Shown piece by piece: positions 24,806-35,840 of a stretch of 64,000 nt of DNA. The translations under genes were made by a program, and so were the position numbers. Source of the DNA: Chryseobacterium gleum (GTDB lineage Bacteria; Bacteroidota; Bacteroidia; Flavobacteriales_D; Crocinitomicaceae); the NCBI GenBank assembly GCA_945897565.1, contig CAMDFN010000001.1:98889-162888 (forward strand), read 5' to 3'. The notes below the pieces were generated by a model. It had not been told where the DNA came from, searched no databases, and saw nothing but the letters and a program-made list of their open reading frames with translations. How positions within the stretch are numbered: the first letter of the stretch is position 1; each line of letters starts with the position of its first letter.

Positions 24806-25328
24806 GTTGGTTAGTGGGGCAGCAGGTAAGTGTATTGCGAGAAGCAGGGGTTTATCTGATCAAAGAAATTCACAGCGATTATTTATTGCTCGAAGACGAA
24901 GTAGGATTCAGTTACCGATATGCGTTTGCTGTCGTGGTGCCGCGTCAGGCCATTCATGTCGATAAAATCAGTAAAAAAGATTTGCAAGTAAGCGCCAACT
25001 CAAAAGCTCAAAAACCACCAACTTTAAAAGAAAATGCTTTGCCAAGTATTGACCTGCATGCAGAAGAACTCGGCTTGCCCGCACAACTACCGGCCCACGA
25101 CGTCTTGCTTTCTCAGCTCCAGGCTTTCAAGCAGTTTTGCAACCGGCAGGCCCGTGCCAGACAGGCTAAATTTATCGTGATCCACGGCGCAGGTGAGGGC
25201 AGATTGAAGCAAGAAATCAAACATATTGTTTTAGCGCGCACAGGAATGTCTATGCACGATGCCCAATGGAGTAATGGTGCAGTTGGCGCGTCAAGAATCG
25301 AACTCATCTTGCATTCCTTTCTGCCGTT

Positions 25329-25332
<4 letters not shown>
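24802..25332 (+). CDS. Smr-domain protein
   Basis: The 176-residue protein ends in an Smr domain with DLHAEELGL and VIHGAGEGRLKQEI (the HGxGxG signature). The N-terminal half is a small beta-rich region followed by a linker, as in DUF2027-like Bacteroidota Smr proteins. Smr domains bind nucleic acid and some are nucleases in ribosome rescue or recombination; the role here is not known. It is translationally coupled to the permease gene by ATGA. Confidence 0.82.
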
Positions 25333-27342
<2,010 letters not shown>

Positions 27343-27418
27343 TCAATATTTTTGTGCAAATATAACAACGACTGAGCGAATCTTTTGTGCGTTCGCAAAC
27401 AAAAAATTTAGAAAAGCG

Positions 27419-27426
27419 TACTTTTG
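27419..27426 (+). promoter_or_regulatory. TAnnTTTG element 4 bp before the acyl-CoA reductase start
   Basis: TACTTTTG ends 4 bp before the GTG at 27431, the same layout as at tatA. It supports the GTG rather than the far upstream frame opening. Confidence 0.5.
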
Positions 27427-27430
27427 CACC

Positions 27431-28468
27431 GTGGAAAGAAGCCAAATTATCTCAGCTTTTGCAGCCCTTGGAGAAATCCTAACGGCCCTTGCCAAAGACC
27501 AACAGCGTCCGAAGACGTGTACTAGCCAAGAATGGGGAGCCCTCCTCGAACTCATCCAAAGAGAGCAACATCACAACGGTTGGTTTACCGAAGACGCCAT
27601 TAAAATGGCTTTCCAAGAAATTGCAACTTGGTTAACTACGGAGCAGCTCCAAGAATGGCTTGCCCCTTATTCTTTTGCGGAGCAGCCTCAGACTGTAGCC
27701 CTGATCTTGCCCGGCAATTTACCGCTCGTTGGTTTCCACGACTTCCTTTGCGTACTCTGCTCGGGCCACAAGGCGCTTGTAAAGCTCAGTAGCGAAGATG
27801 CGCGCTTGCTGCCGGCTTTGGCCCAGATGCTCGTTCATTTTGAGCCAGAACTACATTCTCGAATAGAATTTGCCAACGGCAAACTCTCCGGTTATAGCGC
27901 TGTCATTGCAACAGGATCAAATAATAGCATGCTGCATTTCAAGCAATACTTTACAGAAGTTCCGCATTTGCTGCGCGGCCACCGCACCTCCATTTCCGTA
28001 TTAAACGGTACTGAAACACCTGAACAACTCAATGCACTGGGGCAGGATATCTTTCAATATTACGGCAGAGGTTGCCGCAACGTAACGCAATTATGGATCC
28101 CCGAAAACTTTGAACTCAATCGGTTTTTTGAAGCCATTATTCCTTATGCAGAGGTGGTCAATCATAAAAAATACGGCAACAACTACGATTACATTAAGGC
28201 CATTCACCTCATGAATCAAGTCCCGATCCTAGACAACCATTTTTTGTTGCTCAAAGAAAGTCAAGACCTGCACTCGCCGCTTGGCATGCTTCATTATCAG
28301 CGTTATAATGACATAAAAGAAGTGGAAGAATTTCTCCTATCAAACCAACAACATTTACAATGTGTAGTTGGCCATGGCTACCTTCCTTTTGGTGCTGCGC
28401 AGTGCCCAACACTCACCGATTACGCCGACGGCATCGACACCATGCATTTTCTTGGTAACTTTGCCTAA
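27431..28468 (+). CDS. LuxC-type acyl-CoA reductase
   Basis: The open frame begins at 27278 inside the divergent ferredoxin gene; the GTG at 27431 (MERSQIISAFAALGEIL) with its TAnnTTTG element is the better start, giving 345 residues. It has the aldehyde-dehydrogenase-like fold of LuxC with ALILPGNLPLVGFHDFL, VIATGSNNSM, and catalytic Cys in YYGRGCRNVTQLW. It reduces acyl-CoA to aldehyde; the physiological substrate here is unknown. Its TAA overlaps the ATG of map by one base. Confidence 0.85.
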   Translation: MERSQIISAFAALGEILTALAKDQQRPKTCTSQEWGALLELIQREQHHNGWFTEDAIKMAFQEIATWLTTEQLQEWLAPYSFAEQPQTVALILPGNLPLVGFHDFLCVLCSGHKALVKLSSEDARLLPALAQMLVHFEPELHSRIEFANGKLSGYSAVIATGSNNSMLHFKQYFTEVPHLLRGHRTSISVLNGTETPEQLNALGQDIFQYYGRGCRNVTQLWIPENFELNRFFEAIIPYAEVVNHKKYGNNYDYIKAIHLMNQVPILDNHFLLLKESQDLHSPLGMLHYQRYNDIKEVEEFLLSNQQHLQCVVGHGYLPFGAAQCPTLTDYADGIDTMHFLGNFA

Positions 28469-29262
28469 TGTCTCTCTTAGATAAATTCATGATCCGTTTA
28501 AAAACACCCCAAGAAATCGAAATCATGCGCGAAGCTGCGCAAATTGTAAGCCGTACACTTGGTTTGGTGGCTCAGCACATGAAGCCAGGCGTTACGCCGC
28601 GTTTCTTGGATCAACTAGCCGAAGACTATATCCGCACCCAAAATGCCCTTCCGGGTTTCAAGGGGCTTTACGGTTGCCCGAGCACCCTTCTCATTTCCGT
28701 AAACGAACAAGTTGTCCACGGCTTACCGACCGACAAACCCATCCAAGACGGCGACATCGTTTCTGTCGACTGCGGCTCTTTTTATAAAGGCTACTACGGC
28801 GACCACGCCTATACTTTTGAAGTAGGAGAGGTGAGCGCTGAGAAAAAACAATTGTGTAAAGTCACCAAAGAATGCCTGTATTTAGGCATTGAACAAGCCA
28901 ATACCGCCAACCGCATAGAAGACATCGGCTTTGCCATTCAGCAACACGCAGAAGCGCACGGCTATGGCGTTGTCCGCGACCTCGTTGGCCACGGCTTAGG
29001 CAAAGAACTCCACGAAGAACCACAAGTGCCCAACTACGGACGCCGTGGCCGAGGCAAAAAAATCCAAAACGGCCTCACCATCGCCATCGAACCCATGATC
29101 AACATGGGTACCGAAAAAGTCGAAACCCTCGACGACAAATGGACCATCGTTACCGCCGACCGCCTACCAAGTGCCCACTTCGAACACAACGTGGCTGTTG
29201 TCGACGGCCAACCGGTGATACTTTCTACATTTGACTACATTTACGAAGCTTTAGAGATTTAA
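28468..29262 (+). CDS. map: Methionine aminopeptidase type I
   Basis: The 264-residue protein shows the pita-bread fold signatures: metal ligands in SVDCG and GDHAYTF (two Asp), His in LVGHGLGKELHE, Glu in AIEPMIN and Glu in SAHFEHNVAV. It removes the initiator Met from new proteins. The first ATG overlaps the upstream stop; a second ATG at 28489 (MIRLKTPQEIEIM) matches the usual family start and may be the real one. Confidence 0.94.
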   Translation: MSLLDKFMIRLKTPQEIEIMREAAQIVSRTLGLVAQHMKPGVTPRFLDQLAEDYIRTQNALPGFKGLYGCPSTLLISVNEQVVHGLPTDKPIQDGDIVSVDCGSFYKGYYGDHAYTFEVGEVSAEKKQLCKVTKECLYLGIEQANTANRIEDIGFAIQQHAEAHGYGVVRDLVGHGLGKELHEEPQVPNYGRRGRGKKIQNGLTIAIEPMINMGTEKVETLDDKWTIVTADRLPSAHFEHNVAVVDGQPVILSTFDYIYEALEI

Positions 29263-29882
29263 GGCACCACCTCGACAACGCTGCTGCATGTCATTACACC
29301 TGTGCCGGCAGATCCATGCCTAGTGTAACTCACATTAACGACAATCTTTTTTCCTGTTTTAACTTTAGCTAAATAGGATGCCGGTATAACTGAACCTGAG
29401 AATGTCAGCTCTTCGTTTTCAGTGATCAAACTTCCTCCGATCACCTCGAACGAAACACCGGTAAAAGGGCAATCTGGCCCGAGGCTCACGCTAGCGCGCA
29501 TACCAGTTGTTTTTGAAATCTGATCATTTTGGAGCTGAGCAGCCGGAAAAGCTTTCACATGAAAGGTTTGAATAGAGGTGGATGCAATGTTGCCCTTTTC
29601 ATCGAGGCCATTCATTTTGACGACAACGTTGCGCGCCGTTCCATTGACACGTAAATAATATCCTTCTTGGGTTTGCTCTTGGCCGTCTGTCCAAGAAGCT
29701 TTTTGAACTGTTGCACCCTCTACGATGAGGTCGAGCTGCTGGCCACAAGGTATATTTGGTATTATTTTATTGTCGTAGCCGCGATATACAATTTGCATTT
29801 CGGGTTGTGCAATGTTTGCTGATTGGGCATTTACAATGGTATTGCAAGCCGCAAGAATTGAGATCAAAAGGAAGTTTTTCAT
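29259..29882 (-). CDS. Exported protein resembling the GldM C-terminal domain
   Basis: From the ATG at 29882 (MKNFLLISILAACNTIVNAQ) the protein has 207 residues and a signal peptide. The remainder (PEMQIVYRGYDNKIIPNIPCGQ ...) resembles the immunoglobulin-like C-terminal part of the T9SS/gliding protein GldM. The N-terminal transmembrane helix and coiled region of GldM are absent, so this is a periplasmic paralogue-like domain, not GldM itself. It lies just after the 482-residue exported protein. Confidence 0.6.
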   Translation of the reverse strand: MKNFLLISILAACNTIVNAQSANIAQPEMQIVYRGYDNKIIPNIPCGQQLDLIVEGATVQKASWTDGQEQTQEGYYLRVNGTARNVVVKMNGLDEKGNIASTSIQTFHVKAFPAAQLQNDQISKTTGMRASVSLGPDCPFTGVSFEVIGGSLITENEELTFSGSVIPASYLAKVKTGKKIVVNVSYTRHGSAGTGVMTCSSVVEVVP

Positions 29883-29886
29883 GGTA

Positions 29887-31335
29887 TTAAATTTCTGGGT
29901 TGGCATTGATGAGGTTCAGCTTTTTTTGAAGTTGAGGGAAGTCCATTTTTTTTGTAGACGTGCTAAGGAATTTGTTCCATTTTAACGACGGATTAAATAA
30001 AGCTTCTTGGTTTTGAATTGCCAGGTTGAATTCTTTTAAAATTGCGCCACTGAATTCTTCGTTGTCCCTTGCTATTTGGTAATTGTAACTCAAGAAAATT
30101 TCTTTGGAGTTCGGTTGTGAAGAATAAAATACAAGGTCAGTTACAAATGCTTTCGGAACATAGTTAAGATCAGTACCAATTTTGTAATAAAAAGCAGCAT
30201 TAGGCTGGTTTCTATCTTTCCAAAAAGTCAAAGACTGTGGCATTGCTCTTAGTGTGTCGCCAATTTGAGCAGACGCCCACCAAGAGGCAAGCCATGTGCT
30301 GTCTGAATAAATGTAATCCACAAAATCGGGATTATCCATGAAGGAATGATATGCCGTTTCAAAATCGAAGGATGTTTTGATAATGTAGGTTGTATCTTCT
30401 GAAAGATAGTTGTAGATGGAGAAGATATCCCCCCGTTGCTGTGCGATTTCTAAGGAAGTTGAAATGGAATCGCTGCCAATTGGTTGGTGTAAAGTGCCCA
30501 TTTTTTCAGAATCGGATACACCCATCAGTTGTAATCCGCTTGCGGTGATATAGTTCCAGCAAGAAGGCTCATTAATGACATCAAAGGTATGGAGTAAGGC
30601 TGAAAAATAAATTGATTTACCTTGTTTCCATTCCCTACAAATTTCCGACTGAATTTGGTAGTTCGCTTGTTTTTTATAGGCCTCATATAGGCTTTTGCTA
30701 TTTACCGGGTCGATGAAGTGCAGAAATCTAAAACATTCTTCTTCTTTTATTTGCTCGGCGCGCAGAGATAAGGTAATCAGGTGTCTGCCGTCTTTTAATT
30801 TTCCAATCAAATGAATCCATCTTTCATTTTCTCGATCCTCAATTAATAAAGCATCGGTATTCCTTACGTCAAAATAAAATTTCGAGAAAATACGGACTGC
30901 GCAATTTTCGCAACTGTTGTCCCAAAATTGTTGCAGGCTTTGTTCTTCAATTTGGAAAAGACTTTCATAGACAGGTATCTCTTTAACTGAATCAAGAAAT
31001 GAATTTAATGATTGCGTTGTTTTAATCACGATGGCTTCTTCATTCGCTTGCGGATCATACATAAGTAACCGTGTAGAGGTTGTGGTTGTTAGCATTTCTT
31101 CAGGGGCTATGCCCATTTGCGCTAACATGTAAGCGTCATAAACCCCATTATATCCGTTTTGATCAATGAGCGTCGGGATATAGTCGATGTTGTTCATCAA
31201 AACTCCGACAAAAGAATTTGGATTACTGTAATCAAAATATGCCGCATTTTCACCTTTATTTTCGATGAGTGCAAATTTTTGAGCAGTTAATAAATCTGAA
31301 TGGAGGGCGAGTAGGATGAGGAGAGTCAAACGCAT
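29887..31335 (-). CDS. Exported hypothetical protein
   Basis: The 482-residue protein starts with a signal peptide (MRLTLLILLALHSDLLTAQ). No domain is recognised. It contains CENC at about residue 139 and many aromatic residues. It is transcribed with the GldM-like gene, whose ATG follows its stop by 4 bp. A link to gliding or secretion is inferred only from that neighbour. Confidence 0.7.
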   Translation of the reverse strand: MRLTLLILLALHSDLLTAQKFALIENKGENAAYFDYSNPNSFVGVLMNNIDYIPTLIDQNGYNGVYDAYMLAQMGIAPEEMLTTTTSTRLLMYDPQANEEAIVIKTTQSLNSFLDSVKEIPVYESLFQIEEQSLQQFWDNSCENCAVRIFSKFYFDVRNTDALLIEDRENERWIHLIGKLKDGRHLITLSLRAEQIKEEECFRFLHFIDPVNSKSLYEAYKKQANYQIQSEICREWKQGKSIYFSALLHTFDVINEPSCWNYITASGLQLMGVSDSEKMGTLHQPIGSDSISTSLEIAQQRGDIFSIYNYLSEDTTYIIKTSFDFETAYHSFMDNPDFVDYIYSDSTWLASWWASAQIGDTLRAMPQSLTFWKDRNQPNAAFYYKIGTDLNYVPKAFVTDLVFYSSQPNSKEIFLSYNYQIARDNEEFSGAILKEFNLAIQNQEALFNPSLKWNKFLSTSTKKMDFPQLQKKLNLINANPEI

Positions 31336-31410
31336 TTTTCTGATTTTAGGCTTGTGCTAAATAAAGTCGCGTTTATCAATTGGTTACAAATTAGAAAAAT
31401 AGCAGCACAA

Positions 31411-31435
31411 AAAAAGCGCCTCAAGGGCGCTTTTT
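31411..31435 (-). terminator. Rho-independent terminator of lpdA
   Basis: AAAAAGCGCC pairs with GGCGCTTTTT across a TCAAG loop (10-bp stem). On the minus strand it follows the lpdA stop by 23 bp and is followed by a run of T. The symmetric flanks also make it usable in the other direction. Confidence 0.85.
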
Positions 31436-31458
31436 CATTTCTTACAAGAAATTAGTTC

Positions 31459-32850
31459 TTACATGTGAATGACTTCGCCGTAGGCTGCTGCTGCGGCTTC
31501 CATGATGGCTTCAGACATAGTTGGGTGCGGGTGAACTGTTTTGATGAGTTCTTCGCCCGTAGTTTCTAATTTGCGCACCGCAACGAGTTCTGCGACCATT
31601 TCGGTGACGTTGGCGCCGATCATGTGGCCGCCGAGGAGTTCGCCGTATTTGGCGTCAAAAATGAGCTTGACAAAACCGTCTTTGGCACCGGCAGCACTTG
31701 CTTTACCCGATGCTGAGAACGGGAACTTGCCCACTTTGATTTCGTAACCTGCTTCTTTGGCAGCTTTTTCGGTCATGCCGACGCTTGCCACTTCTGGTGA
31801 GCAGTAGGTACAGCCCGGGATGTTGCCATAATTGAGTGGCTCTGGGTGATGACCCGCGATTTTTTCGACGCAAATGATGCCTTCCGCAGAAGCAACGTGC
31901 GCCAATGCTGGGCCTGGCACTACATCGCCAATGGCGTAATAGCCGGGTAAATTCGTTTGGTAGAAGTCACTGACCAAAATACGGCCTTTGTCTACGACAA
32001 TTCCGAGTTCTTCTAAGCCGATGTTTTCGATGTTGGTGACTACACCAGCTGCTGAAAGCACGATGTCGCATTCGATTGTTTCTTCGCCTTTGGCAGTTTT
32101 GATGCGCACCACACAACCGCTACCGCTGGTGTCTACTGATTCAACAGAAGAGCTGGTGAGAATGTTGATGCCTGACTTTTTGAGAGATTTTTCGAGTTGT
32201 TTTGAAACGTCTTCGTCTTCGATAGGAACAATATTTGGGAGGTATTCTACAACTGTAACCTCAGTTCCGATGGCGTTGTAGAAATAAGCAAACTCAACGC
32301 CGATGGCGCCTGAACCAACAATAACCAATTTTTTAGGTTGTGAAGGAAGGGTCATGGCTTGGCGGTACCCAATAACTTTGGTGCCGTCTTGCGGTAGGTT
32401 AGGGAGTTCGCGAGAGCGCGAACCAGTGGCGATGATGACACCTTTTGCTGCCGTGTAAGTTGTTTTGTTGCCGCTTTCGTCGGTCACTTCTACAGCTTTA
32501 CCTGCTTTTAAAACGCCATTGCCTTTCAGCACATCGATTTTGTTTTTCTTCATTAAGAATTGAATGCCATTAGACATTCCGCTGGCGACGTCGCGGCTGC
32601 GTTTGATCATGGCGTTAAAGTCTACGCTACTTTCTTTGACGTTGATACCATAGTCTGCAGCGTGCTGGAGGTATTCGTAAACATTGGCACTCTTGATGAG
32701 GGCTTTTGTAGGGATACAGCCCCAATTGAGGCAAACTCCGCCTAAAGATTCTTTTTCTACAATAGCAGTTTTTAGGCCTAACTGAGAGGCGCGAATGGCG
32801 GTGACGTATCCGCCTGGCCCGCTACCCACAACTATGATGTCGTAACTCAT
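31459..32850 (-). CDS. lpdA: Dihydrolipoyl dehydrogenase
   Basis: The 463-residue flavoprotein has an N-terminal FAD motif (VVGSGPGGYVTAI), redox-active disulfide GGVCLNWGCIPTKAL, an NAD motif (IVGSGAIGVEFAY), the AIGDVVPGPALAHVAS FAD segment and the catalytic HPHPTMSE near the C-terminus. It reoxidises lipoamide in 2-oxoacid dehydrogenases and glycine cleavage; gcvT lies at 45028. It has its own terminator. Confidence 0.95.
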   Translation of the reverse strand: MSYDIIVVGSGPGGYVTAIRASQLGLKTAIVEKESLGGVCLNWGCIPTKALIKSANVYEYLQHAADYGINVKESSVDFNAMIKRSRDVASGMSNGIQFLMKKNKIDVLKGNGVLKAGKAVEVTDESGNKTTYTAAKGVIIATGSRSRELPNLPQDGTKVIGYRQAMTLPSQPKKLVIVGSGAIGVEFAYFYNAIGTEVTVVEYLPNIVPIEDEDVSKQLEKSLKKSGINILTSSSVESVDTSGSGCVVRIKTAKGEETIECDIVLSAAGVVTNIENIGLEELGIVVDKGRILVSDFYQTNLPGYYAIGDVVPGPALAHVASAEGIICVEKIAGHHPEPLNYGNIPGCTYCSPEVASVGMTEKAAKEAGYEIKVGKFPFSASGKASAAGAKDGFVKLIFDAKYGELLGGHMIGANVTEMVAELVAVRKLETTGEELIKTVHPHPTMSEAIMEAAAAAYGEVIHM

Positions 32851-32914
32851 TTTTTCAAAGTTTTAAGGGACAAATTTAAGGCGAAAAATTGAAAGATGCT
32901 ATCCGATTAATCGT

Positions 32915-32922
32915 TACTTTTG
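32915..32922 (+). promoter_or_regulatory. TAnnTTTG element upstream of purL
   Basis: TACTTTTG lies 21 bp before the ATG at 32944 and supports that start over the upstream frame opening at 32920. Confidence 0.45.
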
Positions 32923-32943
32923 TCTTTGAATTCTCAACACTGT

Positions 32944-35181
32944 ATGGAAACCAATCACCAAAAAGAAGCTACGCTAGAACAAGCCATCGATTTAGGCCTC
33001 CGCGCCGACGAATTTCAACACGTCAAAGAAATCCTTGGTCGTACACCTAACTTTACCGAAACCGCTGTTTATTCCGTCATGTGGAGTGAGCACTGTTCTT
33101 ATAAAAACTCTATTCTTTGGCTCAAAACGCTGCCCAAAGATGGCCCGCACATGTTGGTCAAAGCTGGTGAAGAAAACGCCGGTTTGGTCGATATCGGCGA
33201 CGGCTTGGGTTGTGTATTTAAAATCGAATCTCACAACCACCCAAGTGCGTTAGAGCCTTATCAAGGAGCTGCCACAGGGGTAGGGGGTATCAACCGCGAT
33301 ATCTTTACCATGGGCGCGCGCCCAATAGCGCAGCTCAATTCCTTGCGTTTTGGCAATATCGAAGAAGCGCGCACCAAATGGTTGGTCAAAGGCGTTACCA
33401 AAGGTATCGGCGATTACGGCAATGCTTTTGGCATTCCGATTGTTGGTGGAGAAGTCTTTTTTGACGAATCTTACAACACCAACCCGCTTGTCAACGCTTT
33501 TTCAGCTGGCATCATCGACATCAAAAAAATCATCTCCGCTACGGCAAAGGGCCCTGGTAATCCTGTTTTTATTGTTGGCTCAGCCACCGGCAAAGATGGT
33601 ATTGCGGGTGCAGCTTTTGCCTCCAAAGACATCACCGAAGATTCTGCCAACGACCTTCCGTCTGTTCAGGTTGGCGATCCATTCATGGAAAAACTTCTGT
33701 TAGAAGCTACCATGGAACTCTCCATGACAGATGCTATTGTCGGAATGCAAGACATGGGTGCAGCAGGCATCACCTGTTCTACCTGTGAGATGAGTGCAGC
33801 GGGTAATGTGGGTATGGAAATCTACCTAGACCTCGTACCAACTCGCCAAGACAACATGTTGCCCTACGAAATCTTATTGTCCGAATCTCAAGAGCGCATG
33901 CTTGTAGTGGTTCAAAAAGGCAAAGAGCAAATCGTCAAAGACATCTTTGACAAATGGGACCTCCACGCCGAAGAAATCGGCCACGTCACCGACACCGGCC
34001 GCGTCCGCTATTACATGAGCGGTGAGCTCGTAGGCGATGTGCCTGCCGAATCACTCGTTTTGGGCGGCGGTGCTCCTCAATATAAAAGAGAATACACCGA
34101 GCCGGCTTACTACCAAGAATTCAAAAAATTCGATATCTCTCAAGTTGCCGAACCGACCGACCTCAAAGCAGTAGCTGACGCCATGCTCGGCTTGCCAAAT
34201 ATTGCCTCCAAGCGTTGGGTTTACGAACAATACGACTCCATGGTCGGCACCCGCAACATGACCACCAACCGTCCTTCTGATGCGGGCATCGTCAATATCA
34301 AAGGCACCAACAAAGCCCTCGCCATGACCGTAGACTGCAACTCGCGCTACGTCAACGCCGATCCAGAAATTGGCACCATGATCGCCGTTTCTGAGGCCGC
34401 GCGCAACATTACCTGCGCAGGCGGTAACCCAAGCGCCATCACCAATTGCCTCAATTTTGGCAACCCTTACAACCCAGAATCTTACTGGCAGTTTGTGGGC
34501 GCTATCAAAGGAATGTCTGCCGCTTGCTTGAAATTCGAAACACCCGTAACAGGCGGTAACGTCTCGTTTTACAACCAAACGGTCATGAACGGCAAAGAAG
34601 TGCCGGTTTTCCCGACACCTACAATTGGCATGATCGGTATTGTCCCCGATAAAAATAAAATTATGACCCTCGATTTCAAGCAAAAAGGGGACCTTATTTT
34701 CTTGATCGGCGACTACACCGAAGATATCGCGTCATCTGAATACCTCGCTACTTACCACGGCGTAAAAGCTTCGCCAGCACCTTATTTTGAGCTCGAAAAA
34801 GAATTCCAAATGCACCAAGCCATCAAAGGTCTGATCGCCGAAGGCTTGGTCAATGCAGTGCACGATGTTTCTGATGGTGGTTTGTATGTTTCGCTTGTCG
34901 AGATGTCTTTGCCTAGAGGTTTAGGATTTGATATTGTTTCCGATGCAGACATCCGCCTAGATGCCTTCTTATTTGGCGAAGGGCAGGGCAGAGCAGTGGT
35001 TTCGGTTACCGAAGAACAAGAAGAAGCATTTGTAGAAAATATGGTTGCCTCTGGTGTCAACATGACTCTTTTAGGGCACGTCACCAAAGGAAAACTTCAA
35101 ATTGACGAACAACATTATGGCTTCATTACCGAAGCCAAAGCCATTTACGACAACGCCTTAGGCGCACACTTAGAAAACTAA
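32944..35181 (+). CDS. purL: Phosphoribosylformylglycinamidine synthase subunit PurL
   Basis: The 745-residue protein is the stand-alone PurL type: VYSVMWSEHCSYKNS (substrate His/Ser region), KIESHNHPSALEPYQGAATGVGGINRD and VHDVSDGGL. It lacks the glutaminase domain, so separate PurQ and PurS are expected elsewhere. It makes FGAM in purine synthesis. The start METNHQKEAT was preferred because of the promoter element. It is followed by the DUF4290 gene with 2 bp between. Confidence 0.95.
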   Translation: METNHQKEATLEQAIDLGLRADEFQHVKEILGRTPNFTETAVYSVMWSEHCSYKNSILWLKTLPKDGPHMLVKAGEENAGLVDIGDGLGCVFKIESHNHPSALEPYQGAATGVGGINRDIFTMGARPIAQLNSLRFGNIEEARTKWLVKGVTKGIGDYGNAFGIPIVGGEVFFDESYNTNPLVNAFSAGIIDIKKIISATAKGPGNPVFIVGSATGKDGIAGAAFASKDITEDSANDLPSVQVGDPFMEKLLLEATMELSMTDAIVGMQDMGAAGITCSTCEMSAAGNVGMEIYLDLVPTRQDNMLPYEILLSESQERMLVVVQKGKEQIVKDIFDKWDLHAEEIGHVTDTGRVRYYMSGELVGDVPAESLVLGGGAPQYKREYTEPAYYQEFKKFDISQVAEPTDLKAVADAMLGLPNIASKRWVYEQYDSMVGTRNMTTNRPSDAGIVNIKGTNKALAMTVDCNSRYVNADPEIGTMIAVSEAARNITCAGGNPSAITNCLNFGNPYNPESYWQFVGAIKGMSAACLKFETPVTGGNVSFYNQTVMNGKEVPVFPTPTIGMIGIVPDKNKIMTLDFKQKGDLIFLIGDYTEDIASSEYLATYHGVKASPAPYFELEKEFQMHQAIKGLIAEGLVNAVHDVSDGGLYVSLVEMSLPRGLGFDIVSDADIRLDAFLFGEGQGRAVVSVTEEQEEAFVENMVASGVNMTLLGHVTKGKLQIDEQHYGFITEAKAIYDNALGAHLEN

Positions 35182-35183
35182 AC

Positions 35184-35837
35184 ATGGAATACAATACCAC
35201 GCGTGGTCCGCTCATTTTACCAGAATACGGGCGCAACGTCCAAAACATGATTGCTCATGCCATGGAACTTTCCAGCCGCACAGAGCGCAACCTCGCTGCC
35301 AAAGCCATTATCGAAGTGATGGGCCAACTCAATCCGCACTTGCGAGATGTCGAGGACTACCGCCACAAATTATGGACACACTTATTTGTGATGTCTAATT
35401 TTGAGTTCGATGTCGATTCTCCTTATGAAAAACCAAAGCAAGAGGTGCTCAACGAGAAGCCACAGCGCATGACTTACCCCTCCAGTAAAATTCGCTACGG
35501 TCATTACGGAAAGTATACGCAAGCTATTTTAGAGGCCTCTCGAGAAGTGGTTATTCCCGAAGAGAAGGAATTTCTAAAAAATACCATGGCCAATTTCATG
35601 AAAAAACAGTTTTTGGCCTACAACAACGACACCGTCGAGAACAATGTTATTGCACAGCAACTCAAGGAACTTTCCAAAGGCGACCTCATTTTGGAGAATC
35701 CCGATGATTTAGTCCATACCAATACCCTCCTCAAAACCATGGGAATTGGTCAAAATCAGCAAAAAAACCAACGCTTCAACAAGCAAAAGAACAACAACAA
35801 TAACAAGAATAAAAAGAAAAAATTCATCAAAAAATAA
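35184..35837 (+). CDS. DUF4290 protein
   Basis: The 217-residue protein starts MEYNTTRGPLILPEYGRNVQNM, the conserved N-terminus of DUF4290, a Bacteroidota-specific family without known function. It ends in a long Gln/Asn/Lys tail (from about residue 187), which looks like a nucleic-acid-binding or disordered extension. It lies between purL and murA in the same direction, with 3 bp to murA, a common position for this gene. Confidence 0.85.
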   Translation: MEYNTTRGPLILPEYGRNVQNMIAHAMELSSRTERNLAAKAIIEVMGQLNPHLRDVEDYRHKLWTHLFVMSNFEFDVDSPYEKPKQEVLNEKPQRMTYPSSKIRYGHYGKYTQAILEASREVVIPEEKEFLKNTMANFMKKQFLAYNNDTVENNVIAQQLKELSKGDLILENPDDLVHTNTLLKTMGIGQNQQKNQRFNKQKNNNNNKNKKKKFIKK

Positions 35838-35840
35838 AGC

